Assembly: GCA_015501055.1 (NCBI GenBank)
Contig: JADNYV010000066.1
Coordinates: forward strand, 62,001 to 126,000
Reading direction: 5' to 3'
Origin: Mucidula mucida
Taxonomy: Eukaryota; Basidiomycota; Agaricomycetes; Agaricales; Physalacriaceae
DNA: 64,000 bases
Below, piece by piece: positions 21,882-31,955 of this stretch; the stretch's first letter is position 1, and every line of letters starts with the position of its first letter. The notes below the pieces were generated by a model, which was not told the origin of the DNA, made no database searches, and worked only from the letters and a program-made list of their open reading frames with translations. A program made the position numbers and the translations under genes.

Positions 21882-23135
21882 TAGTGCTGCCGTGAGTCGA
21901 GTTCAACTCGGACCCTGAACTCGAGTCGACTCGCTCGTTACTTGATATGGTAACTGAGGAAGCGAGTCCATCAACTCGCTCTGTCAGCCTGCGTGATGCA
22001 CATCAGTGCGGGACTTTAATATCTTTCAATCTATCTATCATCATGTTCATCTTTGTTCACGCTTCACTGCTGTAAAAATCGACTCTTTAACGCATTTCAA
22101 TAGTGGGGTGACCGTTGGTTGGTAACGACGCAGACGCAGCGGCACTTTATATAGGCGCTCGCCGTGGCTGTGCCATACGACCGATTGTTGACAATGGCTT
22201 CAAGCGCGTCGCGTCGTGTCGGTGCCCGTGATCGCTGCGCCGGAGTACAAATAGGTGGCCAGGTGCCTTGAATTGCGCTGAACTATCCCATCCTTGCTTA
22301 GCTGGATGCAAGGTGTTTGCCCGGGTTGCCGCCATGAGCTGCATTCATGTATATGTGGTCCAGTCGAGCGGCCTCTCGGGCCACCATTGCAATTACCTCC
22401 CGGATTTACTAGTCTGGAGCAATACTCCGCCTGGTACTACAACGTCTACATGCCGTCGCAGGCGCCGCCTCAAGGCGTATGGACCATTTCCCGCTCAGCA
22501 GCACCCTGGGCCATCCTCCATTCCATTTCCATCCTCAGGCCCAGGGATGTCAGCCCAATTGAACGACATCACCAATGCTGGCACCAACACTTCTTCGCGT
22601 CAAAAACGCCCTCGTCAAACAGCCACCTCTGCATCATCGACTGCCACTGCTAATCCTCACGCGCCGAAACGTACTCGCGTCAATGCTGGCGCAGGTCGTC
22701 CAAGAACAACACACTCGCAGCCTGCAGGAGCTGACACGCCGTCGCAATCTCATCCATCCGCTAATGAATCTGGCGGACCAGATAGAACACCTTATAAGCC
22801 ATGGTCAAATCGACGACCTTTGGAAACTGATTAATTCTGCTGTCTAGTGTTACCTCTACTTACCTAATATAGATTGTTCATACTTCGTATAATACTTCTC
22901 ATATTCACTTATGTGTATAGTACTTTATCGAATGCTATTCTGAGTCCACGAACGAGATGTTGAAGACTTGGTGAAGACGACGAGCTCTCAGTACATGCCG
23001 TTGTGCCGACTTGCCATTTTGGGTCTTGGGCTTGAGGCAGCTTGATCTGAACTCGTTGTCCACTCGTTCCAAACAAGCCAGCTCACCCGGGTCTTCTCGC
23101 TCGATCTGAGCTCGACTCGACTCGCGGCAGCACTA
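21882..23135. mobile_element. hAT-like DNA transposon, non-autonomous, 1,254 bp
   Basis: The left end TAGTGCTGCCGTGAGTCGAG and the inverted right end TAGTGCTGCCGCGAGTCGAG differ at one of 20 bases, and similarity continues for about 30 bases. The element is flanked on both sides by the same 8 bases, ATTCCAGC (21874-21881 and 23136-23143). An 8-bp duplication and TAGTG-type ends are the mark of hAT-superfamily transposition. Both ends are full of GAGTCGA/CTCGACT-type subterminal repeats, the usual transposase-binding sites. Inside is one open region but no transposase core, so it must rely on a transposase from elsewhere. It sits between the divergent desaturase and lactonase genes. The intact target duplication and well-matched ends suggest a fairly recent insertion. 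Confidence 0.85.
22304..22850 (+). pseudogene. Element-encoded ORF, Cys-rich start and basic Pro/Ser tail
   Basis: Within the hAT-like element, a frame starting MQGVCPGCRHELHSCICG (a possible zinc-binding CxxC...CxC) continues PPGFTSLEQYSAWYYNVYMPSQ. After a frame change near 22470 the coding character continues in another frame: a Pro/Ser/Thr-rich region with basic patches (RQKRPRQ, APKRTRV) that could be nuclear signals. It ends near 22834-22850. Such segments are found upstream of the transposase in Agaricomycete hAT genes, by my inference. The DDE/hAT dimerisation core is absent. Probably a remnant, not a working gene. Confidence 0.45.
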
Positions 23136-23143
23136 ATTCCAGC
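23136..23143. repeat. Right target-site duplication ATTCCAGC
   Basis: Eight bases directly next to the right terminal inverted repeat, identical to 21874-21881. Confidence 0.85.
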
Positions 23144-23276
23144 TTTATTCCAGCACATGGATGTGAAAAAACTACCCTTTTTGGAAGAAACAACCCCACG
23201 TGGGGTAGTCAGGACGCGTTGTTTTCCCAAGTTGTTGTCAGCTGACCTTCCCTGCCCATGTCGAGAGAAACCCACC

Positions 23277-24891
23277 ATGTCGAAAGAACCTCTGCCAGAA
23301 CAAAAGTCCCAGGGATCCCCCACCTCTTCATCTACCATGTCTAAACTGCGCTTATTTGCGATTCTCGCTTCCGTTGGAGTTTGCCAATGGGCTATTGTTC
23401 GGGCTCGTACAGGACGCGACCTTGCGATAGAGTTACAATCACCACAAGCAATCGCAAGTTCTTCGTCGCCGCAGCATCCCGGTATCCCGCTCAAACAATC
23501 ATTTCGCAGTTTGTGGATCCCCGACAGTTCGCGGTCTTCAATAACCACATCACGTTTCGAGACGATGCTTTTGGCACATTCTTCAATCCTACGAATTCTA
23601 CACCTCCGTTCTTCCAGATCTTTGATCAGTCATTTTTGAACGTCCTGGGCGTCACCCCGGCGATTTATGAAATATCGTCGAACGATACTTTTGCCTTTGC
23701 CCATGAAGCGCCCATCTACGTTTCGGATACCGACACTGTCTACTTTGCGAGCAATGATGGTGGCGCACTGGGCATGAGTGATCTCGATCACAACAATCAA
23801 GTTGGCTTTATCAGTATAAAAGATACTGAAGCCAAAATAAGCTCTCTCAATGGGACATTCTCGGTCAACGTTCCAGTCAGTGTGGTGAGTCCAACGTCCA
23901 CAAATGATATCGGTTGTGATTGAAATGATGTCCTAGCTTGATCTCCCAGATTCAGTGCAGATGACCAATGGCGGGACGGGGCCTATTAACTCTTCCTTGT
24001 TGCTCATTAACTCCGGTCGCGGTCCACGACCTCCGAACATTGTCCGCGTCAACCCAAGTTCTCCTGAGAACGCCACAGTTCTCTTGGATAACTATTATGG
24101 ACGCCAATTTAACTCTCTCAACGATATCAAGGTACATCCAAGCGGCAAACTATTCTTCACGGACGTTGTGTATGTCTCGAGAATGTGTTGACCTCGTTCG
24201 TGGAACATAACATCTCCTAGATACGGATTCCTCAATCACTTCCGTCCTCAACCTTTGATGCCGAGTCAAGTATACCGATTTGATACTGCTACTGGAGCTG
24301 TGCGCGTAGTCGCCGATGGATTCGACAAGCCAAACGGAATAGCATTCACCGCTGATGGCAAGACCGCGTACATGTAAATTCCGACGTTCCCCTCACTATT
24401 TCGCTTGACAAACGTATACTCGTCAGTGCTGATACTGGCGCGACTTCAGGATTCTTAGGGATGAATCAAACGGTACCTGCTACCATGTACGTTTGCCTAT
24501 TGAGTATAGTCGCGTATAGGAGCTAAGACTAAATACAGTTACGCTTTCGATGTCGACCCGAAGTCGCACGCATTCAAAAACCGTCGCGTCTTAGCGTACG
24601 TTGACACTGGAGTCGCAGATGGGATCCAAGTTGATACTACCGGTAACATATACGCTGGCTGCGGCGATGGTGTCCACGTACGTCTCGAGAATAACTTACC
24701 TCGTGGTAGGATTCTTATTCTTCACTCAGGTCTGGAATGACCAAGGAGACTTACTTGGAAAGTTCTTCTTGGGCACGACTTCCGCCAATTTGGTCTTCGC
24801 GGGCAAAGGGAGACTTATTATCCTTGCTGAGACGAAAGTCTTCTTGGCAAAGATTGCAGCGGAGGGCGTTTCTCTCACTGGCCCTCATTGA
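23277..24891 (+). CDS. Secreted SMP-30/gluconolactonase-like protein
   Basis: Six-bladed beta-propeller family of lactonases and related calcium-dependent hydrolases. Start candidates are the ATG at 23277 (MSKEPLPEQ) and, better, 23337 (MSKLRLFAILASVGVCQW), a signal-peptide-like sequence. Exons: about 23337-23884, 23937-24169, 24221-24373, 24427-24486, 24539-24677, 24730-24891. Propeller and metal-site motifs are SDLDHNNQVGF, NSLNDIKVHPSGKLFFTD, DKPNGIAFTADGKTAYIADTG and ADGIQVDTTGNIYAG. The Asn and Asp residues expected to bind calcium (in NDI, PNG and DG) are present. In the first exon the frame shifts between the signal peptide and VTITTSNRKFFVAAASRYP near 23420, again as if one base were missing. 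The natural substrate is unknown. The gene lies just beyond the hAT-like insertion. Confidence 0.8.
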
Positions 24892-25441
24892 CCAGTCCTA
24901 CGACATGCTTGGATATCAGATGTACCAACTTTGTAAATTAAACGTTCACCGTACGCTTCTCCGGAGATCTAAGGGTGTGATGTGATTGTAGGTCTGCCCG
25001 CGGCGCTGTGTGACGCATTCTTTCAGTCAGAAGGCTACGAGCATGATCCGTGGTGGAATTCGAAGAGAGTAGTGCTTCGTGAGCTGACCGTTGACGCCGC
25101 CTTAACGCCTAAGGAGTAAAAGGGGATTGAGTTCCGGTCATTGTGGGTCGGCTGACGGTACCGATGTGCCGGACAGTATAGGGCGTGCAGCGTTGAGCTG
25201 GCGAACTGCAGCGTGTCAGGGTCCTGTGCGGAAAGAGAGCGGGGAGCGGTTCAATTATGGACAACGCAATGGACTCCGTGAAGCCGAGACGGCTTGTGTC
25301 GATCATAAAACGCCCAATCCGATTGGTTGGTGGCGGAATGCGGCACAGACATTTTCACGTGGTATAAATTCAAAAAGGCAAAGACCGGAGGGGGTGTTGA
25401 TCCTGCACCTTTCCTTCTCTCTACCGTCGACGTGTTGAACC
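24892..25441. other. Intergenic, promoter of aconitase copy 2
   Basis: About 550 bases. TATAAAT at 25363-25369 lies 73 bases upstream of the aconitase ATG. No reading frame is supported. Confidence 0.55.
25363..25369 (+). promoter_or_regulatory. TATA box of aconitase copy 2
   Basis: TATAAAT, 73 bases upstream of the ATG. Copy 1 has no matching box at this spacing. Confidence 0.55.
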
Positions 25442-28357
25442 ATGTTCAACCTCTCCAACCGAACGGCCAAGGCAGTCCGGTCATTGCAGCGCCTCGCCGC
25501 TGGCATGGCCACCGCCGTGCCGCGCATCGGCGACACTAAAGTCCCCATGTCCCTCCTCGAAAAAGGCGCATATATCAACTACCAGCGTATCGAGGACAAC
25601 TTGGTTATTGTCCGCGAACGGTGAGCATCGTCCTGTAATCGTTACGCGAACTAGTGTTGAACCTCAGGAAGGCTGGGACGCCCGCTGACGTTATCCGAGA
25701 AAATCCTGTATGGGCATCTCGATGACCCGCACGGACAGGACATTGAGCGTGGCACGAGTTATCTGAAGCTGCGACCAGACGTGAGTTTTCCCTTGGAGCC
25801 AATCAACCTACTATTGAAAGCTGACACGTCTTTCAGCGAGTCGCTTGCCAGGACGCAACTGCTCAGGTACGTCATAACGGACGCACATTCGGCCATTTTA
25901 AAGATGAAATCATCGTAGATGGCACTGCTCCAATTCATGTCTGCCGGTATGGACACAGCGGCTGTTCCCACAACGGTGCACTGTGACCATCTTATCGAGG
26001 CGCAGGTTGGAGGCGTGAAGGATTTGGCCCGGGCTATCGAGATCAACAAGGAGGTGTACGACTTTTTGGCTACTGCAACTGCGAAGGTTCGTCTCCGTCC
26101 AATACTCGTGGTTACATTTCTCAAGGTCCTTGTTTAGTATGGTCTTGGTTTCTGGAAACCCGGCTCTGGCATCATTCACCAAATTATTCTCGAAAACTAT
26201 GCATTCCCTGGAGGACTGATGATCGGTACCGACTCTCACACGCCCAATGCTGGAGGACTTGGAATGATTGCATGTGGTGTGGGAGGTGCTGATGCGGTCG
26301 ATGTCATGGCTGATATTCCTTGGGAGCTCAAATGCCCGAAGGTTATCGGGGTCAATCTTACTGGCAAAATCAGCGGCTGGACTACACCCAAGGGCAAGTG
26401 TTTTCGCTTCCGCACTCCTGATCTTGCTCATGTTCTCCACGAATAGATGTTATTCTCAAAGTAGCTGGTATCCTCACGGTCAAGGGTGGAACCGGCGCTA
26501 TTGTTGAATACAAAGGATCTGGTGTCGAATCACTCTCATGCACGGGTATGGCGACAATTTGCAACATGGGTGCCGAGATTGGTGCTACTACATCAATGTT
26601 CCCCTTCAACAACCGGATGGTCGACTACCTCAACGCCACCAAACGTCAGGATATTGCCAACTACGCGAAGCAGTTTGCGTACAACCTCAAGGCTGACGAG
26701 AATGCTGAATACGACCAGGTCATCGATATCGTTAGTAAACTTCATCGTTGAGTGACTTTATGCTGAATTGCGTGCAGAATCTCTCTGAACTCGAGCCTCA
26801 TATCAACGGCCCCTTCACTCCCGATCTTGCTACCCCTCTCTCGCAGTTCGCCTCCGAGGTCAAGAAGAATGGCTGGCCTGAGGAACTCAAGGTCGGACTC
26901 ATCGGCTCGTGCACAAACTCGTCGTATGAGGACATGTCGCGATCGGCATCTATTGCGAAGGAGGCAGCCGCACACGGTCTTGAGGCTAAGAGCAAGTTCA
27001 CTATTACACCCGGTTCGGAACAGGTTCGCGCTACCATTGAGCGTGATGGACAAATTGCTGCGTTTGAAGACATTGGTGGAATTGTGCTTGCCAATGCTTG
27101 TGGCCCTTGTATAGGACAATGGGACCGGAAGGATGTTCCGAAGGGTACAGCCAACTCGAGTAAGTTGACAACTTCTTCAGGCGATTCACTTCTTCAATGC
27201 ATTCTTTAGTCATCACCTCCTACAACCGTAACTTCACTGGACGTAACGACGCCAACCCTGCTACCCACGCTTTCGTCGCGTCCCCCGATATCGTTACCGC
27301 TATGGTCTTCGCAGGTTCACTTACCTTCAACCCAATGACTGATACACTCACCGGCTCCGATGGCAAAACTTTCAAATTCTCCGATCCCTCTGGCAATGAA
27401 CTCCCTCCTTCCGGTTACGACCCGGGTCAGAATACCTTCCAGGCTCCTCCTGCAGACCGCGCCAGCGTCAGCGTCGCCGTGAATCCCAAGTCGGACCGTC
27501 TTCAACTTCTTTCGCCCTTCACCCCTTGGGACGGCAAGACACCCACCGACTTACCTATCCTCATCAAGGCGCAGGGCAAATGCAGTAAGTGCAGTTCGTT
27601 GTATGTGTCATCGTCCATTCGCTCATGCCACATTTCAGCAACGGATCACATCAGTGCGGGTGGTCCATGGTTGAAGTACCGCGGACATCTCCAGAACATC
27701 TCCCGTAGGCTCTCTCGTCCCACTTTGGTGTCAGTACTTAAAATGATTTCTCAGAAAACTGTCTTATTGGTGCCATTAACGCTGAGAACGGTGAAGCCAA
27801 CAAGGTGAAGAACCAGATCACCGGCGAGTGGGATGGTGTTCCTCAAACCGCTGCGTACTATCGCGACAATGGTATCAAATGGGTTGTCATTGGCGATCAC
27901 AATTACGGAGAGGGCTCGTCCCGTGAGCACGCCGCTCTCGAGCCTCGCTACCTCGGTGGTCTTGCTATCATCACCCGTTCATTCGCTCGTATCCACGAGA
28001 CGAACTTGAAGAAGCAAGGCATGCTTGCTCTTACCTTTGCGAATCCCGAGGACTATGATAAGATCAAGCCTAGCGACAAAGTCGACATCGTTGGTCTTGA
28101 AAGCTTTGCACCTGGAAAGAACCTTACCTTGAGAGTCAAACATGAGGGTGGCTCCACTGAGGTACGACTCAATTTTTGCCTATCTGCAAATACTAAGTTT
28201 CCGATCAGGACATTTCCCTCGCGCACTCTTTCAACGAAGGCCAGATCGCCTGGTTCAAGGCTGGCTCTGCACTCAACCTGGTACGACCTTGCATATTCAG
28301 TTCGAGTTGTATCCACTAATGGTTTCTCAGATGGCTGCCAAGGCCAAAGGCCAGTAG
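25442..28357 (+). CDS. ACO1: Mitochondrial aconitase, copy 2 (intact)
   Basis: TCA-cycle aconitate hydratase. Twelve exons: 25442-25620, 25672-25780, 25837-25866, 25919-26086, 26138-26393, 26447-26730, 26778-27159, 27210-27584, 27639-27704, 27755-28161, 28209-28280, 28331-28357. They sum to 784 residues, the normal size. The N-terminus [19 protein letters not shown] is a mitochondrial presequence. Active-site and cluster motifs are [58 protein letters not shown] and [18 protein letters not shown]. The three cluster cysteines (GSCTNSS and ACGPC) are present. Exon 2 uses the acceptor GGAAG; exon 5 ends at a GC donor. A TATA box lies 73 bases upstream of the start. This is the intact member of the pair whose other copy starts 12.2 kb upstream. 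Confidence 0.96.
26394..26446 (+). other. GC-AG intron in aconitase copy 2
   Basis: The donor G|GCAAGTG and acceptor GAATAG give the only in-frame join between TTPK and DVILKV. The same intron is at 14188-14240 in copy 1. Confidence 0.85.
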
Positions 28358-29072
28358 ATGCCTTTCGTTACTTTTCCGTGTCTCCAGCTTGATTGATATT
28401 CCGCTGCTCGTTTGGCTTTTGTCATTAACTTATAATCTTTGTCTCGCCAGGGGACAGTCATGTACTATAATGAGAAATGAAACGAAGGATTTACCATCTA
28501 TCAGAGTGAATCTCTTGCTGCAGACACTTCATCGAGATGGTCTGGATATGCATCAAGCAGCGGATTGTCACGGAGGCTCAACGCAGACACATCAGGGCTC
28601 GTCGTTCGCTGACTTGCGATCTGCGAGCTGCACAGACATGTAAACGGGGAGCAGATCTGTTCTTTGTGTAGATTATTTTTGCTACGAAGAGGGTGGCCTT
28701 GCGTTCAGGCAGGTGGAAACTCGGAGAGACAATTTCGACACATGAGAGGAAGACACTTGATGAACGTTTGAACAGCTCTCGTTACGGGAAAGTTTGCTAA
28801 AACGGAAATTACCCGGTCATGATGATCTTCTGATTCTGTTTATGACACTACTATTGTACACACATTCGTCTTTCACGGTTCTACACGCTTGCTATATAAT
28901 AGATAGTCGCCCATTGTACTATGTTTCGATCCTTGCACAGTGTCCAACGACGTTGGTCCATTATTTCAGCTACCTTTGTAACATAATGTCCGAGAATAGA
29001 TGAGGCATAAATGATTATTTGCGTGGGTCCAGTCTATTGGTGGTAGTGGTGGTAGGATGGATGTGATGCGCG
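28358..29072. other. Intergenic, convergent 3' ends
   Basis: About 715 bases between the aconitase stop (plus) and the DUF7918-type gene stop (minus). AT-rich towards 28800-29000. I see no gene, RNA or repeat. Confidence 0.5.
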
Positions 29073-30065
29073 CTAGCAGAAGGTCTCAGCTCGATGAGTG
29101 TTTTTTAGTGCGCAACATATGCATACCCTAGGAAGTATATCGTCGTGAGGCTCTTGTTTGACCTGTGGGTGCTGCCTTTGAGGAGGTGCTCGAGGGATCG
29201 TGCCATCGGCCATTAAAAGCGCTATGATAGTCACAAATTGAGAACGAAGAGCATCACCACAGGTTGGACGCGAAACGCACCGAGCGGGCGATATCTGAAC
29301 GTGAAGATGGCTATAGGTTCTGCGTCCATCTTGCTGCCGTTGACCATGTCCATCCGAGGCGCAGTGGAGGTGTATTCGTCTCCGAATCTGAGAAAGTCCA
29401 TGTATTAGTGTAAGTATGTATGTATGAGGAGCGGGGGGAAGACGGACCGGACGTGATGGTCCCCGCCTCTTTTGGACCGCTCGTGCAACACTTGTTGTTC
29501 CAAGGTCGGTGCCGCGAGATGAGCCGCGGAGAGTGGCTGCTGGGAGTTGATCCCCGACACAGCGATGCGCCATAGTGCGAGCTCGATGACGCCGAACTTT
29601 GATGGGTTGTCGAGGGTGTAGAGATAGTCATCGGAGTCTGTGAGGAGTTTCCTTCAATTTTCTATCTGAGCAGAAGGGATGGCGCACCTGTGACTTGGAT
29701 AGGCGTAAAGACAAAGTCGCGGCGCGTCGAGTGAGAGGTGCGCGCGTGGGAGATGGTCAGCGCATCCGGGGCGTGCGGGGATATGTTCTGCGCGAGCATG
29801 ATGTGCGTGTTGCAGATGACGCCGTCGATGCGCACGACGCCTTCGAGGGACACGTCGCGCCTAGAGTTGTACCAGTTTACGGAGAAGTTCTGATGATAGA
29901 GGTGAGCGTTCAGGTGGGTTTCAGTAGCGATGCTCGCACTTTGTCGGTTTCTGACGCTATCCAGCCGGAAGCGCACCGCCCACTTCCGGATATTTGAATA
30001 TCGTGCGTCTGGCGGGTGCAGCCGTCGAAGGCGATCCACGCGGAGAGAGAGCCTATTCGCAGCAT
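29073..30065 (-). CDS. DUF7918-type basidiomycete protein
   Basis: Exons 29940-30065, 29688-29889, 29448-29637, 29281-29387 and 29073-29221 sum to 257 residues. The start MLRIGSLSAWIAFDG with the following Cys/Gln segment, then the spliced segment DKNFSVNWYNSRRDVSLEG, match my memory of the DUF7918 family, which is expanded in Agaricomycetes and of unknown function. Later landmarks are PSKFGVIELALWRIAV, EPIAIFTFRYRPLALLM and a C-terminal VKQEPHDD, which looks like a sumoylation motif. The last part (after ILPR) may contain one more intron, so the C-terminus is uncertain. A TATATAA box is about 60 bases upstream. The sequence suggests an intracellular, perhaps nuclear, protein. Confidence 0.72.
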
Positions 30066-31130
30066 GAGAAAGGTATTAGATGTCAAAAAAAAGTTTAGAC
30101 CACCTGCCTGTGTCGTAACGGCCTTATATATAACATAGGGAGAAGGTCGTGGTTCTGTCCCTTTGTTTAGGCCATAAAGGCTAAGAGCGCAGGCAGGGGC
30201 CTTGGATTCTGGTCGACAACAAGGAAGGGATGTGATTATCGGGTAGGAATCACCAGGAACCTATGGATGAATGGGGTCAATGCACCTGCAGCATGGCTGT
30301 GAAGAGTGAGGGGATAAATGGGGCAGAGGAGTGATATTATGCGAGTCTTGGACTGCTGAGTTGGACATTTGGAGGCGTTTGTGGTCTGGGACAAATGTGA
30401 AACGAGTTGACTTCGGGTGATACAAGTCTAAGAGAGCCCACGAGGGTACGATGGATCGGAAAAATACGGCGAGTGTCGATCTGGGTGTAAAAATGTGGCG
30501 AATTTTTGTTTTCCGTCGTTGAGGCATTGGCACGCCTAGAAAATTGGATGTCAGAGTAAATCAGAAGCTCGTCTCCTAGTCGCTCTGTTCACTCGTTTCT
30601 GGCTTCAAATCTAGGACACGTATTCTTGAATACGCATTCCGGAATGCTCTGTCCAGCATGCACGGACCCGGCGCTGTCAACGGGCCCATTAATCTTGCTA
30701 TTCACGGAGAACAAAGTAGGAAGGACCACGAGCTACCACGAGGCGGATCGGCGATTAGATATTGGCCTGCGAGTTGCTTTGTTTGTCTAAATGGGTGTAA
30801 GCACTTGCAGGCAATGCGGGGAGAGCGCCGACAGTGAGCCTGAATGTCAGGAAAGGCTATTGTGTTCACATATGGGTGAACCTAGACGGTTGACGAAGAC
30901 TTTGCTGTTTGAGATTGCGCAAGCAGCTGTACGGAGTCGACAGCCAATGGTTCCCGAAGCATTGTGAATCTCTTAGTGCTGAGGGCAAGTAGCAAGCTCT
31001 GAAATATCAGTTCTGTAGCGCGTCCACTGGCAAACGCGACTTCAAGTTCAACGGTTGGTTCAAAAAGTCGTGACCGTGACCGTCGCCCTTGCTCTCCTAC
31101 CCGGGTCCCAGTCCTGCCTTTAGCCTTGCC
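30066..31130. other. Divergent intergenic region, DUF7918-type gene and LSM8
   Basis: About 1,065 bases between two divergent starts. Apart from the TATA box near 30122 nothing stands out. The 229-codon minus-strand open stretch at 30882-31571 overlaps LSM8 in antisense and is a shadow. Confidence 0.5.
30122..30132 (-). promoter_or_regulatory. TATA box of the DUF7918-type gene
   Basis: TATATATAA read on the minus strand, about 60 bases upstream of the ATG at 30065. Confidence 0.55.
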
Positions 31131-31608
31131 ATGTCCAGCCTTCAAGGCTCCGTTGACAGTGCGTGCCGCCTCTCTCTCATTCATTCCTGTTTCAATTAAG
31201 ACTGCCTGTATGCAGAGCGCGTACTCCTCATCCTGCAAGACGGCCGGGCGATCGTGGTGTGTCTGCAGTAAAACAATTGGAATCGGATGGAAACTGACCA
31301 AGGACGCGCACGCAGGGCACGCTCGCGGGGTATGATCAGAAATCCAATGTGGTGCTGTCCGACTCCAAGGAGCGCGTGTACAGTCTCGAGGAAGGTGTTG
31401 AAGAAGTGCCGCTGGGCTTGTATCTTGTGAAAGGCGACATGATGTGCGTTTCTTGCTTTCTCTTTTGGCGTTTCGGGTGTCTTCTGTTTTGGAGTGCGCA
31501 GCTGACTGTTTGCGCAGAATCCTCATAGGCGACATCGACGAGGCAAAGGATGAAGCGGTCGATTTGAGCACGATACGCGCGGAGCCTATTCCTCCGATAC
31601 GATACTAG
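31131..31608 (+). CDS. LSM8: U6 snRNA-associated Sm-like protein LSm8
   Basis: Subunit that defines the nuclear LSm2-8 ring, which binds the 3' end of U6 snRNA. Four exons: 31131-31158, 31216-31256, 31316-31443 and 31518-31608, giving 95 residues (human LSm8 has 96). The first exon encodes only MSSLQGSVD. Sm motif 1 is KRVLLILQDGRAIVGTLAGYD with the intron after IV, followed by NVVLSDSKERVYS. Sm motif 2 is GLYLVKGDMI, then ILIGDIDE. The end DLSTIRAEPIPPIRY matches the family's DLS-IRAEP tail. The frame is intact throughout. It is too short and fragmented to be seen by simple open-frame search. Confidence 0.93.
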
Positions 31609-31955
31609 TGCCGCTAGGATCTACGTCTGGGCTGTTGGGGGGCAAAAATGCGCAAGACGAATCGGATGAGAGAGGCAGACTCGAGCCCATTTTGGAGGCG
31701 GATGTCGCGCCGATCTCGATATCCCTCCGATACCTGTTAGTTTGCGCGCCATGCCCGTAAAAATCTTGCGTGTATCAATGTCATGTCAATGGTCGATCCG
31801 ATGATCTATTGATTTTTGATTCTTGGTTTGCGATTTCGTAGGTCAGTCGGACTGGGCCGCTTCGGTGACGAAATCAGAAATAGTAACTAGTCATGGTACC
31901 GTATGTTTTACAAGCCATCTGCTTCTATAGATTCTTCACATCTGTCTATACAACA
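31609..31955. other. Intergenic, convergent LSM8 and RKI1 3' ends
   Basis: About 350 bases separating two converging genes. A short open stretch directly after the LSM8 stop (about 31615-31760) has no recognisable sequence. Confidence 0.5.

Noticed and set aside
25910..26440. 176-codon minus-strand frame, repeated at 13722-14234
   Set aside because: Antisense shadow of aconitase exons 4-5; it appears twice only because the aconitase gene is duplicated.
13242..28357. A false duplication made by the assembler from two haplotypes
   Set aside because: Not fully excluded, but the promoters, exons 1-3 and several introns are too diverged for alleles, and unrelated genes lie between the copies without any second copy of their own in the window.
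29695..29997. 100-codon Arg/Val/Asp-rich frame on the plus strand
   Set aside because: Antisense of exons 1-2 of the DUF7918-type gene, whose exons join in frame on the minus strand.
30882..31571. 229-codon open stretch on the minus strand
   Set aside because: It is antisense to LSM8, whose four exons and conserved Sm motifs are clear on the plus strand.
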